Source of the DNA: Deinococcus aetherius
Lineage (GTDB): Bacteria > Deinococcota > Deinococci > Deinococcales > Deinococcaceae
NCBI RefSeq assembly: GCF_025997855.1
Contig: NZ_AP026560.1
Span: forward strand, 16,001 to 80,000
Direction: 5' to 3'
DNA length: 64,000 nt
Positions 49,339-61,973 of the stretch are shown in pieces (positions within the stretch are counted from its first letter, which is position 1; each line of letters begins with the position of its first letter). A program made the position numbers and the translations under genes. A model generated the notes under the pieces. The model worked only from the letters and a program-made list of their open reading frames with translations. It searched no databases and was not told where the DNA came from.

Positions 49339-49864
49339 GGACCCCCGCCTCAGCGTCCGGGTGCTCACCGCCGCCGACGCCCCCGCCTACCGTGAGGTCC
49401 GCCTCGCCGGTTTCCGAAACGATCCCCTCGCCTTCGTCACGACCGCCGGGGAGTATGGGGCTCGGCCCCTGTCCGAGATTGCCGCGCGGCTCGACCCCAC
49501 GTTGGAGGTCGTCAACTTCGGCGCCTTTCAGGGGGGTGGGCTCGTCGGCATCCTCACCGTCCTGCGGGAGACGCGGCCGACTCTGGCGCACCGGGCGCTC
49601 ATCGTGGGGGTGTCCGTCCTCCCCGAAGCGCGCGGACGGGGAGCGGGCGCGGCGTTGGTGGGGGCGGGCGTCGCTCAAGCCCGCGCCTGGACAGGCGTGA
49701 CCTCCCTGCATCTCTCCGTTACAGAAACTCAGGACGCAGCCCGCCGCCTCTACGAGCGCCACGGCTTCCGGGTGTGGGGCACCGAGCCCGACGCGGTGCG
49801 CCACGGGGAGACAGTGTACGCACAGCACCACCTGTGGCTGGACCTGAAAGAGTCGCGTGCATAG
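49331..49864 (+). CDS. GNAT family N-acetyltransferase
   Basis: A 177-residue GNAT enzyme with acetyl-CoA site [20 protein letters not shown] and C-terminal [20 protein letters not shown] plus [11 protein letters not shown]. This last block resembles N-terminal or phosphinothricin-type acetyltransferases. It starts at GTG 49331 within the end of the nitrilase gene. Substrate unknown. Confidence 0.85.
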
Positions 49865-49865
49865 A

Positions 49866-49928
49866 TTGACGCCGGACGTATAGAGCGCTATATTCCTTCC
49901 ATCACCGCCCGACGAGGCGGCTTTTTTT
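49866..49928 (+). promoter_or_regulatory. Promoter fused directly to an intrinsic terminator (copy 3)
   Basis: TTGACG (49866-49871), 17 bp, TATATT (49889-49894), 6 bp, A49901, then CCGCC (49905-49909), 6-base loop, GGCGG (49916-49920), C and T7 (49922-49928). The spacer differs from copies 1 and 2, but the spacing, start-site A and hairpin are kept. It begins 1 base after the acetyltransferase stop, whose transcript it may also end. Confidence 0.6.
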
Positions 49929-49997
49929 GTGCCGCCGCAGGGTTGGGTAGGCCACCCGGCGCATCTCCGCCCCCGGTTCCCCCCGTACCCTGGCCGC

Positions 49998-51029
49998 GTG
50001 AGTCCCCACTTCATCCGCCCCCCGCGCCTCGTCCCCGGCTCCCGCGTCGCGGCCCTCAGCCTGAGCAGCGGTTTCGTCACGGAGGTGATGGGCCGCTATC
50101 ACGCTGGTGTGCGGCAGGTCGCGGGCACCCTCGGCTGGGAGGTCGTGCCCGCCCCGAACGCCCTGCGCGGCCCGGAGTACCTGTACGCCAACCCCGAGGC
50201 CCGCGCCGACGACCTCCACTGGGCGCTCCACAACCCGGACATTCACGGCATGGTCAGCGTCATCGGCGGGGACGACTCGGTGCGGCTGCTGCCCTTCCTG
50301 GACCTGAACCTTATCCGCGCCCACCCCAAGGCGTTCCTCGGCTACAGCGACACGACGATCACCCTGACGCAATTCCTGCGGGCGGGCGTGAGAGCGTACT
50401 ACGGGCCCTCGCTGTTGACCGACCTCGCGGAGAACGGCGGGATGCATCCCTTCGTCGCACAGGGCCTGCGCCGCGCGCTGGTGGAGGAACCGCGTCCCTT
50501 CGACCTCGCCCCCGCCCCCGAGTGGACGGAGTTCCGGCAGGACTGGGCAGACGAGACGTTGCAGGAGGTCCGCCGCCCCTTCCACCCTGGCGACGGCTGG
50601 GTGTGGTTGCAAGGGACGGCTACCGCCGAGGGGCACCTGATGGGCGGATGCCTGGAGGTGCTCGACATGTTGAACGGCACGCCGGGTTGGCCTGCCCCGG
50701 ACCTCTGGCAGGGCGCCGTCCTCGCCCTGGAGACGAGCGAGGACGTGCCCCCACCCGCGCAGGTGGGCTACTGGCTGAGGAATTACGCCGCACAGGGCAT
50801 CCTCGCCGGGGCTGCCGGGCTCCTGCTCGCCCGCCCGCGCGGCTACACCCCCGAGATGAAGGACGACCTGTACCGCTGGGTTCGCCGCATCCTCGCCGAG
50901 GCGGGCCGGGCCGACCTCCCCGTGGTGGCGAACGTGGACTTCGGGCACACCAGCCCGCAGCTCACCCTGCCCCTCGGCGGCCTCGCGCGGCTCGACCCGG
51001 CGTTGGGGCGGGTGACGGTCACCCCCTGA
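49998..51029 (+). CDS. LD-carboxypeptidase-like protein (peptidase family S66, MccF-like)
   Basis: A 343-residue S66 serine peptidase. Catalytic triad positions are visible: Ser in FLGYSDTT, Glu in LALETSED and His in NVDFGHTSPQ. S66 members either cleave the LD-bond of murein tetrapeptides or, as MccF, inactivate microcin C-like compounds; the long form and the GFVTEVMGRYHAGVRQVAG segment lean to MccF-like. GTG 49998 lies 6 bases after TACCCT, giving a leaderless start and excluding the longer frame. Confidence 0.85.
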   Translation: MSPHFIRPPRLVPGSRVAALSLSSGFVTEVMGRYHAGVRQVAGTLGWEVVPAPNALRGPEYLYANPEARADDLHWALHNPDIHGMVSVIGGDDSVRLLPFLDLNLIRAHPKAFLGYSDTTITLTQFLRAGVRAYYGPSLLTDLAENGGMHPFVAQGLRRALVEEPRPFDLAPAPEWTEFRQDWADETLQEVRRPFHPGDGWVWLQGTATAEGHLMGGCLEVLDMLNGTPGWPAPDLWQGAVLALETSEDVPPPAQVGYWLRNYAAQGILAGAAGLLLARPRGYTPEMKDDLYRWVRRILAEAGRADLPVVANVDFGHTSPQLTLPLGGLARLDPALGRVTVTP

Positions 51030-51083
51030 GCGGGGAGCTCCTCCCCTGGTCGCTTCGACGCGCCGGGCCGCTATGATGACGCG

Positions 51084-51836
51084 GTGCGGCTCCTGCTGCT
51101 CTCCGACACCCACGCCAACCACGCCGCCCTGGAGGCGGTCTTGCGGGACGCTGCCGCCCGGCGCTTCGAGCGGGTCGTCCACCTCGGCGACGCGGTGGGC
51201 TACGGCCCTCACCCGGCCGAGGTGCTCCAGACCCTGCGCGACCTGAAGGCCGTGTGCGTGATGGGCAACCATGATCAGATGCTCCTCGACTACGCGGACG
51301 GGCGCCGAGCGGCCCGCGAGAGTGTCGTCTCGGTCGCCCTACGCTGGCAACAGGGGCGCCTCGCCGAGCGTGACCTGAACATGATACGTACCTGGCGCGA
51401 CGGCATCGACGACCCCGAGGTGGGCGCCCGCTACCGCCACGGCTCGCCCGTTAGCCGCGACGAGTACATCGACTCCGTGACCGCCGCCCGCGAGGCCTTC
51501 GCGGGGTGGGGGGGGCGCCTCGCCTTCGTGGGCCACACCCACATCCCCGGGGTGTACGCCACCCTGAACGCCCCGGTCGGCGAGTGGATCAAGTTCCAGG
51601 GCTTTCCGGAGGGCGGGGGCTACCTCGTCCCGCCCGGCGCCCGCGTCATCCTCAACCCCGGCAGCGTCGGCCAGCCCCGCGACGGCAACCCCCGCGCGAG
51701 CTACGGCGTCTTCGACACCGAGCGGGCTTCCTTCGAGGTCTTCCGCGTTCCCTACGACGTGGCCCGCACTCAGGAGGCCGCCCTAGAGGCCGGGCTGCCC
51801 CAGGTCCTCGCGGCGCGGCTGGCGATAGGGAAGTGA
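51084..51836 (+). CDS. Metallophosphoesterase (YfcE/calcineurin type)
   Basis: A 250-residue metallophosphatase. Metal ligands are visible as [50 protein letters not shown], plus the typical [20 protein letters not shown] ending. This pattern is the bacterial DR1281-like/YfcE-like cyclic-nucleotide or phosphodiester phosphatase group; the substrate is unknown. GTG 51084 lies 6 bases after TATGAT (leaderless). Confidence 0.88.
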   Translation: MRLLLLSDTHANHAALEAVLRDAAARRFERVVHLGDAVGYGPHPAEVLQTLRDLKAVCVMGNHDQMLLDYADGRRAARESVVSVALRWQQGRLAERDLNMIRTWRDGIDDPEVGARYRHGSPVSRDEYIDSVTAAREAFAGWGGRLAFVGHTHIPGVYATLNAPVGEWIKFQGFPEGGGYLVPPGARVILNPGSVGQPRDGNPRASYGVFDTERASFEVFRVPYDVARTQEAALEAGLPQVLAARLAIGK

Positions 51837-51897
51837 TGGGGGGGCGGGAGGCGGTACGCGGTGCGCGGGACAGGCTTCGTCCTCCCGCGTCCTCCCC

Positions 51898-52833
51898 ATG
51901 ACCCTTCCCCCCGCCGCCCTCCTCCACGGACCGCTCCTCGAACAGACGGGCGTGTTCCGGGGCAATGCCCTGCTCCTCACCGGGCCCGCGCGGGTGGGGA
52001 AGCGGGACGTGGCGCTGGCCGTTGCCGCTCAGCACAACTGCACGGGCACGCGCGGCATGTACGGGGAAGGCTGCGGGGTGTGCCCCTCGTGCCGGGCCTT
52101 CGCGGCGGGGGCGCACCCCGACCTCCTCGTCGTCGAGCCGCGCAACACGACGGCGACGGGGAAGGCGGCGCGGCGTAAGCTCATCCCCATCGGCGCGATC
52201 CTGGAGGGGCGTGATCAGGGCCGCGAGTACGAGACGCACGTCTTCGAGTTTCTGGAGGTCCGGCCCACCTTCCGCCGCCGGGTCGTAGTGGTGGACGGAG
52301 CCGAGTACCTGGGGCAGGAGGCGGCGAACGCCCTGCTCAAGCTCGTGGAGGAACCCCCGCACAGCGCTCTCTTCGTCTTCCTCGCCGAGGACGTGCGCGC
52401 GGTGATCCCGACCATCGTGAGCCGCAGCGCCCGTGTCAGCGTCACCCCCGCCTCCGACCGGGCCATCGAACGCGGGCTGACCCTGGGTGGGGAGGCACCT
52501 GACCCCGAACTCGTCGCCTTCGCCGCCGGGCGGGCCGGGGTCCTCGCCGAGCGGGAGGCGGTGCGCGCGGCACTCGGGGACGCCGCCGAGTTCACCCGGG
52601 CGGTGGGCGAGGGCATGTGGCAGGCGCTGGAGGAGGCCGGGCGCCTGGAGAAGTGCTGGGACGCCGCGTGGCACCCTGAGGCCCTGCGCTTCGTCTGGCG
52701 CACTCAATCCCCCCACGCCCGCGCCCGGGCCGACGCCGCACTGGAGGCGCTGCAATCGGCGCTGGAGGCGTACGCGAACCCGGGGCTGAGCTTCCAGGTC
52801 TTCGCGCTGGCGCTGCGGGAGGCGCTGGAGTGA
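51898..52833 (+). CDS. holB: DNA polymerase III delta' subunit
   Basis: A 311-residue clamp-loader subunit. The nucleotide loop is degenerate ([16 protein letters not shown]), as allowed in delta'. A zinc module is formed by Cys residues in [15 protein letters not shown]. Hallmark blocks [20 protein letters not shown] and [15 protein letters not shown] are clear, followed by the IVSRSAR strand. It acts in the sliding-clamp loader at the replication fork. It begins 61 bp after the phosphoesterase gene. Confidence 0.88.
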   Translation: MTLPPAALLHGPLLEQTGVFRGNALLLTGPARVGKRDVALAVAAQHNCTGTRGMYGEGCGVCPSCRAFAAGAHPDLLVVEPRNTTATGKAARRKLIPIGAILEGRDQGREYETHVFEFLEVRPTFRRRVVVVDGAEYLGQEAANALLKLVEEPPHSALFVFLAEDVRAVIPTIVSRSARVSVTPASDRAIERGLTLGGEAPDPELVAFAAGRAGVLAEREAVRAALGDAAEFTRAVGEGMWQALEEAGRLEKCWDAAWHPEALRFVWRTQSPHARARADAALEALQSALEAYANPGLSFQVFALALREALE

Positions 52834-52929
52834 GGGATGGGGACGCAGACCACTCCTGGACGTAGAAGGGGTGGTGGACACGCACCATCTCACTCACCGC
52901 CCACTCCCGCCCGCCCTACACTTCTCCCC

Positions 52930-53574
<645 letters not shown>

Positions 53575-53646
53575 CCGACCTGAAGGCCCCCACCCTCTCC
53601 GTTCGGCCAGGAGGACACCGGGCGGACGGGTGCGTTAAGGTCGTGT

Positions 53647-54834
53647 ATGTTCCGCAACTACCGGCTCTGGTGGCAGGCTCCCCAGCTTCACGCCCCCGGG
53701 GAGGACGCCCGGCGGGTCACCTGGCTCGAACTCTTCTACGACCTCGTGTTCGTGGTCGTGATCTCGCGGCTGGCGCACCACCTCGCCGATCACCCCGACG
53801 CGCGCAGCCTGGGCGAGTTCCTGCTCCTGTTCATTCCCGTGTGGTGGGTGTGGCTGAGCGTCGCGTACTACAACGAGCGTTTCGAGACCTACGACCTGAG
53901 CTTCCGCGTCGCCACCTTCTTGCAGATGCTCGCCGTGGCGGGGATGGCCGCGACCGCCGAGTACGGGCTGGGCAAGACGGCGACCGGCTTCGCGCTGTCG
54001 TACGCCTTCGCCCGGGCGCTGATCACTCTGATGTGGTGGCGGGCGGGGCGGCACAACCCGGGAGTGCGGCCCGTCACCGACCTGTACGTGCGCAACTTCA
54101 GCGTCAGCGTGGGGCTGTGGACGGTCGCCGCTTTCCTGAGCGGCCCGGAGGCGCTGGCCCTCAAGGCGGCAGGCCTCCTCATCGACCTCGTCACGCCGCT
54201 CCTGACGCTCGCCGACCAGCCGCGCGTCTTTCCCGCGCCCGCGCGCAAGCTGCACGAACGCTTCGGGCTCTTCGTCATCATCGTGCTCGGCGAGAGTTTG
54301 GTGGGCGTGGTGAATGGGTTGGCGGAGGCGGGGCGTTTCGACGTGGTGACCCTGTTGCGCTTCGTGCTGGGGCTGCTGCTGGGCTTCGGGCTGTGGTGGA
54401 TCTACTTCGACTACATCGGCCGCCGGGAGCCGGACTCACACAACCGCTGGCGCTTCCTCTCCTGGACCTACCTCCACCTGCCCCTCGTGGTCGGCATCAC
54501 CATGATCGGCGCGATGATCGAGCACGCCGTGGCGGTCGAGGGCCCCGCCGAGGTGGGCGTGCGCTGGCTGCTGGCGGGAGGCTTCGCGCTGTTCTACGTC
54601 GCCTGCGCTGGGCTGGAGTTCACTCTGGAGCCCGAGGAGTCCCCAGTGTTCTCGCCGGGTCAACTCGCCCCCCTGCGCCTGCTCACGGCGGCGGTCGCGC
54701 TGACGCTGCCCCTCCTCCTGAATGCGCTCTCGGGGCTGGTGCTGGGGCTGATCCTGCTCCACGTCCTGCACGCCGGGCTGGGGGTGCGGGCGTGGTTCGC
54801 CAGCGCCAACGCGGGGCGCAGCGACGTGCATTGA
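53647..54834 (+). CDS. Low-temperature-requirement A (LtrA) family membrane protein
   Basis: A 395-residue integral membrane protein with about ten or eleven helices. The LtrA signature [20 protein letters not shown] is near the N-terminus, followed by [14 protein letters not shown], and [20 protein letters not shown] in the middle. Function of the family is not settled. TAAGGT lies 5 bases before the ATG. Confidence 0.88.
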   Translation: MFRNYRLWWQAPQLHAPGEDARRVTWLELFYDLVFVVVISRLAHHLADHPDARSLGEFLLLFIPVWWVWLSVAYYNERFETYDLSFRVATFLQMLAVAGMAATAEYGLGKTATGFALSYAFARALITLMWWRAGRHNPGVRPVTDLYVRNFSVSVGLWTVAAFLSGPEALALKAAGLLIDLVTPLLTLADQPRVFPAPARKLHERFGLFVIIVLGESLVGVVNGLAEAGRFDVVTLLRFVLGLLLGFGLWWIYFDYIGRREPDSHNRWRFLSWTYLHLPLVVGITMIGAMIEHAVAVEGPAEVGVRWLLAGGFALFYVACAGLEFTLEPEESPVFSPGQLAPLRLLTAAVALTLPLLLNALSGLVLGLILLHVLHAGLGVRAWFASANAGRSDVH

Positions 54835-54916
54835 CGGGGGAGGGAGTGGGGGGAGAAAGACGCGCCCCCCTCGTTCCCCGGCCCGGAGGAGCTTACCCTG
54901 GAGGGGTGATGTCCCC

Positions 54917-55616
<700 letters not shown>

Positions 55617-55618
<2 letters not shown>

Positions 55619-55693
55619 GTGGTGAGTGGTCAGTGGTCAGTGGATGAGGGGCGATCCCACCCAAACCACTGACGACTCACCACTTCCCACTGA
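55617..55693. repeat. Short tandem repeat tract (heptamer family)
   Basis: GTCAGTG/GTGAGTG-type 7-mers are repeated (55619-55644) and mirrored on the other strand (ACCACTGACGACTCACCACT, 55665-55684, then CCCACTGACC). The same family appears at 42491-42525 and 62025-62050. The 3' end of the convergent CDP-alcohol transferase gene runs into it. Confidence 0.6.
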
Positions 55694-56516
55694 CCTTCCC
55701 CTCCCTCCATGTCTGCACCCCGGCGAGCAGCAGCGCCTGTGCGGGCAGGCTCCACAGGTACGTGCCCGGTCGCCGCGCGAGCAGGCACAGGCCGAGGGCG
55801 AGAAGTTGAGTGCTGAGTCCCAGGTTGACGGCGACCACGTTGATCTCGCGAGGGGTGTAGGCGACGCGGTCGGCGGGGGTGGGGGGACCGCCCGCCGCCG
55901 CGCGCAGCCGCCCCTCGAAGAGGGCACCGAGGACGCGCTCCTGCGGGGTGAAGTACAGGGCGTACCCGCGCCTGAGGGCCGCGAGGACACGCGGGTCGTC
56001 CCCCGCCTGGGCGGGCGGGTCGCGGAAGACCTCGCCCCGGGCGGCGCGGTGGTCGCGCTCCCACAGGTAGTCCACGCTCAGGATCAGGCTTTGCAGCAGG
56101 GTGAGCGGCACCCCCCACCATCCGGCGAGCCCCACGAGGACGACGGCGTTCACCAGGAGATCGCCCTCCGTGTCGAGGTAGCGCCCCGTCTCGGTGGTCT
56201 GCCCGGTTGCGCGGGCGAGCTGTCCGTCGAGGTTGTCGAGGAGCGTCTTGACCTGGAGGAGCACGGCGGGCGTGACCCGGTGCCCACGCCGCAGGAGCAC
56301 GCCCGCCCCCACCCCCAGGGCCGTGTGGGTGAGCACGACGTGCAGGGGATTGACCCCCCACCGGGCCAGCGGGGGCACCAGCCGCGCGGCGAGGGGGCGA
56401 AACAGACTCTCGCAGACCCACTCGCGGGCCGGGCGGGCCTTGTAAGTCGCCGGGGGGGGAGGGGTTCCAGCGGCTCCCTCCCCTGTGGACGAACGACCCT
56501 CAGCGCCTGCGGCCAC
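55677..56516 (-). CDS. CDP-alcohol phosphatidyltransferase family protein
   Basis: A 279-residue membrane enzyme. The family motif is intact: [23 protein letters not shown] (D-x2-D-G-x2-A-R-x8-G-x3-D-x3-D). It makes a phospholipid from a CDP-activated lipid and an alcohol; which one is not evident. Several helices follow and the charged central region ([13 protein letters not shown]) is typical. The start is uncertain: GTG 56516 overlaps the upstream gene by 17 bp without a good ribosome site. The C-terminal KVSGKW comes from the repeat tract. Confidence 0.8.
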   Translation of the reverse strand: MAAGAEGRSSTGEGAAGTPPPPATYKARPAREWVCESLFRPLAARLVPPLARWGVNPLHVVLTHTALGVGAGVLLRRGHRVTPAVLLQVKTLLDNLDGQLARATGQTTETGRYLDTEGDLLVNAVVLVGLAGWWGVPLTLLQSLILSVDYLWERDHRAARGEVFRDPPAQAGDDPRVLAALRRGYALYFTPQERVLGALFEGRLRAAAGGPPTPADRVAYTPREINVVAVNLGLSTQLLALGLCLLARRPGTYLWSLPAQALLLAGVQTWREGKVSGKW

Positions 56517-56862
56517 TGTTTGGCGGTCCCTTGCGGACGCCCGCGTAACGGTTGCGCTCCTTGCGGCGCTCGGCGCTCGTCATCCCCTTGGCGCCCGCCC
56601 GCGTTCCCGTTCCAGCCGCCCGGCGCGGTGCGAAGGTGTCCACGTTCAGGAAGCGCGCGAGCGGGAGATACAGCGCCAGCACGAAGAGCAGCGTGCCCCA
56701 CCACGTGTCGAGGTACGGCCCCAGCCCCGCGAGCCGCAGCAGCGCCGAGAGCACCGTCGCCAGCACGGTGAAGAGCAGCACCCGCAGCAGGAGCCGCCCG
56801 AGCTTGCGCCGCGTGAAGCCCGGCTCCGGGTCGGGCGTGGTCAGCCAGCGCCAGAAGTTCAC
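56500..56862 (-). CDS. Small two-helix membrane protein
   Basis: A 120-residue protein: [20 protein letters not shown], two membrane helices (about residues 22-45 and 53-75), and a basic tail [20 protein letters not shown]. No function recognised. GTG 56862 overlaps the stop of the preceding gene (GTGA), placing it in the middle of a three-gene leftward operon with the CDP-alcohol transferase. Confidence 0.72.
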   Translation of the reverse strand: MNFWRWLTTPDPEPGFTRRKLGRLLLRVLLFTVLATVLSALLRLAGLGPYLDTWWGTLLFVLALYLPLARFLNVDTFAPRRAAGTGTRAGAKGMTSAERRKERNRYAGVRKGPPNSGRRR

Positions 56863-57755
56863 GCCTCGCCCCCGTCCGCGCCCGTGGCGGCCCGCGCCGA
56901 GGCCCCCAGCGTCACCCGGTCGCGGAAACCCGCGAGTTCGGGCCACTCACGCTGCCCACCGTCCACGTCGATCACCAGGGCGGGTTTGTGCGTCTGCCCC
57001 GAGAGGCGGTTCAAGGCCGCCCGGTGCGCGCCGTCCCGGGCGGGTGAGGTGAGGAGGATGCCGCGCACCGCGCTCTTGCCCTCCAGCAGCCTCAGGGCGC
57101 CGAAAAGTTCGCGCTCGCCCGCCGGGGCCGTCGCCGCCCGCTCCATCCGCTCCCCCCGCGCCGCCACCTGCGAGGCGGGCAGGTCGGGGGAGAAGACGGG
57201 GTGCAGCCCCAGCTCCTCCAGCGCCGCGCGCAGGCCACCGCTCAGGTCGGGGTCGCCGAGCAGAACGCGCGGGCCGATCACGGCGACGGTCGCCCGCGAA
57301 GCCCGGCTGAGGGAGGGCATCTCCTCGCGTCCCCCGGAGGCCAGCGGCTTGACGCGTTCCAGAGCCAGGCGGACGCGGCCCGGGTTGCGGGTCAGACGTT
57401 GCCCGAGGTCCATCGCCGCCGCCCCCATCTCGTCGCCGCCCTCGGGGAGCGCGATCAGGGTCGGCAGGCCGCTGATCCGCCGGGGCAGGAGTTCGGTGAG
57501 GGCCTCACCCCAGGCGTCGTTCGTCACGGGGGCTGCCCTCGGCACGAGCACGGCGTCCACCCGCCCGAGTTCCAGAATCCGCCCCAGGACGAGCTGCACC
57601 TGCACCGGTTCGTCCGGCAGGCTCTCGCGGCCCAGGGCGAGCGCCTCCCCCGGCGGGAGGGAGGGCGTCACCGTGTCCACCCCGAGTTCCTTGAGCAGCG
57701 CCGCCCAGTAACGGGCGTACCGCGTGCCCAGCGAGTTCAGCAGACCGACCTTCAT
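56859..57755 (-). CDS. DUF2229-like protein lacking iron-sulfur cysteines
   Basis: A 298-residue protein. The N-terminal segment [40 protein letters not shown] and IPxE-like [15 protein letters not shown] resemble the DUF2229 region of activators of 2-hydroxyacyl-CoA dehydratases, but the usual Cys is Gln here and no other Cys is seen. So it is probably not an Fe-S activase. Role unknown. ATG 57755 lies 7 bases after TAGACT (leaderless). It heads the operon with the small membrane protein and the CDP-alcohol transferase. Confidence 0.6.
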   Translation of the reverse strand: MKVGLLNSLGTRYARYWAALLKELGVDTVTPSLPPGEALALGRESLPDEPVQVQLVLGRILELGRVDAVLVPRAAPVTNDAWGEALTELLPRRISGLPTLIALPEGGDEMGAAAMDLGQRLTRNPGRVRLALERVKPLASGGREEMPSLSRASRATVAVIGPRVLLGDPDLSGGLRAALEELGLHPVFSPDLPASQVAARGERMERAATAPAGERELFGALRLLEGKSAVRGILLTSPARDGAHRAALNRLSGQTHKPALVIDVDGGQREWPELAGFRDRVTLGASARAATGADGGEA

Positions 57756-57824
57756 CACGGGCAGTCTACAGGGACGGGCCGGGACGATGGGGGGACCGGG
57801 CGACCTTCCCATATCCTGCCCCGC

Positions 57825-58595
57825 ATGACCCTCATCCTCCCCGACCCCCTGCGCCGTGTGCTTCCCGCCGCCCGCTGGGAGGCCGTCACGCACGGCGAGA
57901 GCGGCGCGGGCGTGTGGCGGAGCCAGCGGTACGTGGTGAAGGTCCAGGCGCGCGGAGGCCTCCCGGCCAGCACCCTCCTTCAGGAACGCGAACGCCTGCG
58001 CTGGCTCGCGGGCCGGGTGCCCGTTCCTGCCGTCGTGGGGTACGAGGTGACGCCCGAGCACGAGTACCTCGCCATGACCCGCCTGCCCGGCCTCCCCATG
58101 AGCGACCCCGACGCGCTGCTCCACCCCGAACGGGTCGTGAGCCTCCTCGCCCGCGCGCTGCGGGAGCTGCACGCCCTCCCCGTGCGCGAGTGCCCCTTCA
58201 ACATGACCCTGCCCGTCATGCTGCGCCTCGCCCGCGAGCGGGTGGCGGCGGGATTGGTGGACGAGGAAGATTTCGACGACGAGCGTCTGGGGAACAGCGC
58301 CGCCGAGGTCTGGGGCGAACTCACCCGCACCCATCCCGAGGGGGAGGACCTCGTGGTCACGCACGGGGACGCCTGCCTTCCCAACCTGATCGTGAGCGGC
58401 GAGTACGTCGAGGGCTTCGTGGACGTGGGCCGGGCAGGGATCGCCGACCGCCACGCCGACCTCGCCCTCGCCCACCGCAGCCTGATCCGCAACCTCGGTG
58501 CCGAGCACGCCGAACGCTTCCTCGACACCTACGGACGCGCGTTCGTGGACGAGCGGAAGCTGGCGTACTACCGGCTGGCGGACGAATTCTTCTGA
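57825..58595 (+). CDS. APH(3')-like aminoglycoside phosphotransferase family kinase
   Basis: A 256-residue small-molecule kinase. The nucleotide Lys is in RYVVKVQAR, the catalytic loop is [19 protein letters not shown] and the metal Asp is in [20 protein letters not shown]; these two blocks are very close to those of APH(3') enzymes. Length (about 260) also fits. As a chromosomal gene without mobile elements it may phosphorylate another substrate. ATG 57825 follows TATCCT by 7 bases (leaderless). Confidence 0.85.
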   Translation: MTLILPDPLRRVLPAARWEAVTHGESGAGVWRSQRYVVKVQARGGLPASTLLQERERLRWLAGRVPVPAVVGYEVTPEHEYLAMTRLPGLPMSDPDALLHPERVVSLLARALRELHALPVRECPFNMTLPVMLRLARERVAAGLVDEEDFDDERLGNSAAEVWGELTRTHPEGEDLVVTHGDACLPNLIVSGEYVEGFVDVGRAGIADRHADLALAHRSLIRNLGAEHAERFLDTYGRAFVDERKLAYYRLADEFF

Positions 58596-58709
58596 GCAGC
58601 GGGACCGGTCGGAGAGGGTGGGTGCCTGCCATCTCCCGGTCGCCGCCGAGCTTGCAGCTTGCAGCCTTCCGCCCTGTCCGCTTCCCGCCCCCATGCTCTA
58701 CTGCCCCCC

Positions 58710-60998
58710 GTGCGCTTCCTGTCCCGGCTCGTCGCCCGCCATCCCTGGCCGGTGGTGGCCTGCTGGGTGCTCCTCGCCCTGCTGAGCGCCTACCCGGCCT
58801 CCCTCGCTCCCCGCGCCCTGAGCGCCAACCCCGGCGCCCTGAACGACGCCGAGAGCACCCGCGTCACCACCCTGCTGCGCGAGGAGTTTGGCGAGACGGA
58901 CACGAACACGGCCCTGCTCGTGACCCGCCTCCACCCGCCCCTAACGACGCCGGAGGGCCGGGCCACCCACGACCGCTTCGTCCGTGGGCTGGAGGAGGTG
59001 CCCGGCGTCACCCGCGTCCTGCCCGGCGGGGCGCAGGGGGCGGTCCCCACGGTGAGCCCCGACGGCACCCTGGCCCTGACCGTCGCCCAGATTCCGCTGC
59101 AAGAGGGCGCGACAGAGACCCTCGCCCGCGTGCGCGCCTACGCCGACCGGGCCGAGCGGGAGGCGGGCGCGGGCCGCCTCGACGTGCGTGTGACGGGCGG
59201 GCAGGCCATCGCCGACGACTTCACTGAGTTCGCGGAGGGGGACACCAAACGCAGTGAGTTCGCCGCCCTGCCGCTGACCGGGCTCGTGCTCCTCCTCGTC
59301 TTCGGGGCGCTCGTCGCCACGGGTCTCCCCCTCGTAATCGGCGTTCTGAGCATCACCGTGGCGATGGCGGGGGTGTACGGACTGACCCGGGTGACGGAGG
59401 TTTCCACCTTCGCCCAGAGCGTCGTCACTCTGCTCGGCCTGGGGGCGGGGATCGACTACGCCCTGTTGATGGTTAACCGCTTCCGGGAGGAACTCGCTCG
59501 GGACGGGAACTCGCGGGCGGCGGCAGCCAGAACCGTCCTCACGGCGGGCCGCAGCGTTCTCTTCAGCGGCCTGACCGTCGCCATCGCGATGGCCGCCCTG
59601 ATCCTCCCGCCCATCGCCTTCGTGCGCTCGATGGGGCTGGGGGGCGTCCTCGCCGTCCTCCTCACCGTGCTCGCCAGCGTGACCGCCTTGCCCGCCCTCC
59701 TCGCCCTGCTGGGAGAGCGGGTGAACAGCCCGCGCCTCCTGCGCCTGACCTGGAGCCAGAACGCGGCGGCCTCGGGCGCCTGGACCGCCTTCGCCCGGCG
59801 GGTCACGGCCCGGCCCTGGCTCGCGGTGATCCTCAGCACCCTCTTCCTGCTCGTGCTCGCCCTCCCCGCGCGGGACATGCGGACGGGCTACGCGGGGGCC
59901 TGGGGCCTCACGGCGGGCGTGGAGAGCCGTGACGCCCTCGCCGACGTGCGCGACCTGGGCTCGGGGGGCCTCCTCAGCCAGTTCGAGGTCGTCCTCGATT
60001 TGCATGGGCGGCGCTACGGCCCGGAGGACCGGGTGCGTTTTCAGAAGGTGGTCGGGGACCTGCGTGCCCTGCCCGGCGTGCGGACGGTCGTCAGCCCCTT
60101 CCTCACGCCCGCCGACCTCGCGGGGGGAACCGTGACGGGACTGGGAGCGGACTCTCTCGGCGCCCTGAGCCTCCTTACCCGCCGCTCCTTCAGCGACGAC
60201 CGAACTCTGCTGCGCGTGACGGTAATTCCCGAGACGTACCTGCGCGCAGATCAGATTGACCCCTTCGAGACCCGTCTGCGCGCCACACTCGCGGCGAGCG
60301 GCTTCCCCTTCCTCGTCGGCGGGGCGCCCATCGGCGAGCGGGAGTTCAGCCGCGCGATCACGGACGCCTTTCCCACCGCCGTCCTGACCGTCTTCGCGGC
60401 GACCTTCGTGCTGCTGATGCTCGCCTTTCGCAGCCTGCTCGTGCCCCTCAAGAGCATCGTGATGAACGCGCTGACGGTGGGGGCGGCCTACGGGGTCGTG
60501 ACCCTCGTCGTGCAGGGGGGCTTCCTCGCCGCGCCGCTCGGCATCCCGCAGGACGTGGGCGTGCTCGACTCCAGCCTGCCGCTGCTGCTTTTCGCCGTGT
60601 TGTTCGGCCTGAGCATGGACTACGAGATTTTTCTGCTCTCCCGCGTTCAGGAGGAGGTCCTGCGCGGCCACCCCAACGACGAGGCCGTCGTGCTCGCCGT
60701 GGGCCGCACCGCCCGCATCATCACCTCGGCGGCGGTGATCATGTTCATCGTCTTCTGCGCCTTCATCGCCGGGCGCGTCGTCGCCAACAAGAGCATCGGC
60801 CTGGGGCTGGCGGTCGCCGTGGCCCTCGACGCGACCCTCGTCCGGCTCGTCCTCGTCCCCGCCTTCCTCAAGATCGCCGGGCGCTGGAACTGGTGGCTGC
60901 CGGGGTGGCTCGACCGGCTGTTGCCGAAGGTGCGGGTGGAGCACCAGGAGCCCAGGGCGCCGGGCAGAGCGCGGGGAGTGGAAGGCGGCTCAGGCTAA
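58710..60998 (+). CDS. MMPL/RND family transporter
   Basis: A 762-residue membrane transporter with two repeated halves: helix 1 (about residues 10-30), an outer domain, five helices (about 185-340), helix 7 near 360, a second outer domain, and a final five-helix bundle. Motifs [19 protein letters not shown] and [20 protein letters not shown] carry the proton-relay Asp-Tyr pairs of MMPL proteins (lipid or drug export). GTG 58710 is chosen because the protein then begins [13 protein letters not shown]; upstream codons are repeat-like. Confidence 0.9.
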   Translation: MRFLSRLVARHPWPVVACWVLLALLSAYPASLAPRALSANPGALNDAESTRVTTLLREEFGETDTNTALLVTRLHPPLTTPEGRATHDRFVRGLEEVPGVTRVLPGGAQGAVPTVSPDGTLALTVAQIPLQEGATETLARVRAYADRAEREAGAGRLDVRVTGGQAIADDFTEFAEGDTKRSEFAALPLTGLVLLLVFGALVATGLPLVIGVLSITVAMAGVYGLTRVTEVSTFAQSVVTLLGLGAGIDYALLMVNRFREELARDGNSRAAAARTVLTAGRSVLFSGLTVAIAMAALILPPIAFVRSMGLGGVLAVLLTVLASVTALPALLALLGERVNSPRLLRLTWSQNAAASGAWTAFARRVTARPWLAVILSTLFLLVLALPARDMRTGYAGAWGLTAGVESRDALADVRDLGSGGLLSQFEVVLDLHGRRYGPEDRVRFQKVVGDLRALPGVRTVVSPFLTPADLAGGTVTGLGADSLGALSLLTRRSFSDDRTLLRVTVIPETYLRADQIDPFETRLRATLAASGFPFLVGGAPIGEREFSRAITDAFPTAVLTVFAATFVLLMLAFRSLLVPLKSIVMNALTVGAAYGVVTLVVQGGFLAAPLGIPQDVGVLDSSLPLLLFAVLFGLSMDYEIFLLSRVQEEVLRGHPNDEAVVLAVGRTARIITSAAVIMFIVFCAFIAGRVVANKSIGLGLAVAVALDATLVRLVLVPAFLKIAGRWNWWLPGWLDRLLPKVRVEHQEPRAPGRARGVEGGSG

Positions 60999-61957
60999 CG
61001 CCTCTCCGGCGCCCTGCTCGCCCCCGGGGAACTGGGCGAGGCTGCGTCCTGAACCCTGCTCACCACCGTGCCCCCGGTGTCGATGGGGAAGTCCTCCACC
61101 CGCCCCGTCAGCCCGTTCTTCCTCATCACGCCCCTGAGGTAAGCGTGCAGCCTGCCCGTGTCCTCCCGCGCGTCGTGGAAGCACAGGACCGTCGGCCCCG
61201 CGCCGCTGAGGGCGGCCCCCAGGGCGCCGTGCCGGTGCGCCTCCTCCAGGATGTCGCTCAGGCCCGGCACGAGGGGTGCGCGCCAGATCTGGTGGATGTA
61301 GTCCTGCATCGCGTGCCGCAGCAGGTCGAGACGCTCCTGCGAGAGCGCGGCGGCGAGGAGCGCGGCGTGCGAGAGGGCGTGCACCGCGTCCGCCCGGCTG
61401 TACTCCTTGGGCAGCACGGCGCGGGCCTTGCTCGTGGACAGCTCGAAGTCGGGGATCAGCACGGTGACGCCCAGATGCGCGGGCGGCTCTAGCCGGACGT
61501 AGTGCGTCCCCAGCCTGTCGAGCGTGGCGACCACGATCCCGCCGAAGAGCGCCGGGGCCACGTTGTCGGGGTGCCCCTCCTCGCGCGCCGCTACGTCGAG
61601 CACCGCCTCGTCGTCCAGGGGCCGCCCCAGCAGCTCGTTCCCGGCAACAATTCCGGCGACGAGCGCGGCGGCGCTGCTGCCCAGCCCCCGCGCCAGTGGC
61701 ACCTCGGTCTCGATCTCCACCCTGGCGGGCGGCAACTCCCGCCCCACCCGCCGCGCCGCGAGGAGCATCGCCCGGTAGACGTAATTGCTCTCGTCGGCGG
61801 GCGTGCCCTCCAGCTCTGCACCCAGCGGCACCACTTCCGTCACGTCCTGCTTTGTAACCCGCAGCGTGGTGAAGAGGGGCACGCTCAGCCCCAGGCTGTC
61901 GAAGCCCGGGCCGAGATTCGCGCTCGACGCGGGGGCGCGGACGGTGAAGGGGGTCAT
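60995..61957 (-). CDS. thrB: Homoserine kinase
   Basis: A 320-residue GHMP kinase that phosphorylates homoserine in threonine synthesis. Motifs: [20 protein letters not shown], the ATP loop [20 protein letters not shown], and [22 protein letters not shown] 61957 is used; an upstream extension is encoded by a repeat tract and rejected. Its stop overlaps the MMPL gene end by 4 bp, tail to tail. thrC lies just upstream on the same strand, so they are probably one operon. Confidence 0.95.
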   Translation of the reverse strand: MTPFTVRAPASSANLGPGFDSLGLSVPLFTTLRVTKQDVTEVVPLGAELEGTPADESNYVYRAMLLAARRVGRELPPARVEIETEVPLARGLGSSAAALVAGIVAGNELLGRPLDDEAVLDVAAREEGHPDNVAPALFGGIVVATLDRLGTHYVRLEPPAHLGVTVLIPDFELSTSKARAVLPKEYSRADAVHALSHAALLAAALSQERLDLLRHAMQDYIHQIWRAPLVPGLSDILEEAHRHGALGAALSGAGPTVLCFHDAREDTGRLHAYLRGVMRKNGLTGRVEDFPIDTGGTVVSRVQDAASPSSPGASRAPERR

Positions 61958-61973
61958 ACCTGATCCTGCAAGA

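Noticed and set aside
56859..58694. A 611-codon leftward frame
   Set aside because: Half of it is antisense to the APH-like kinase; the real gene starts at ATG 57755 after TAGACT.
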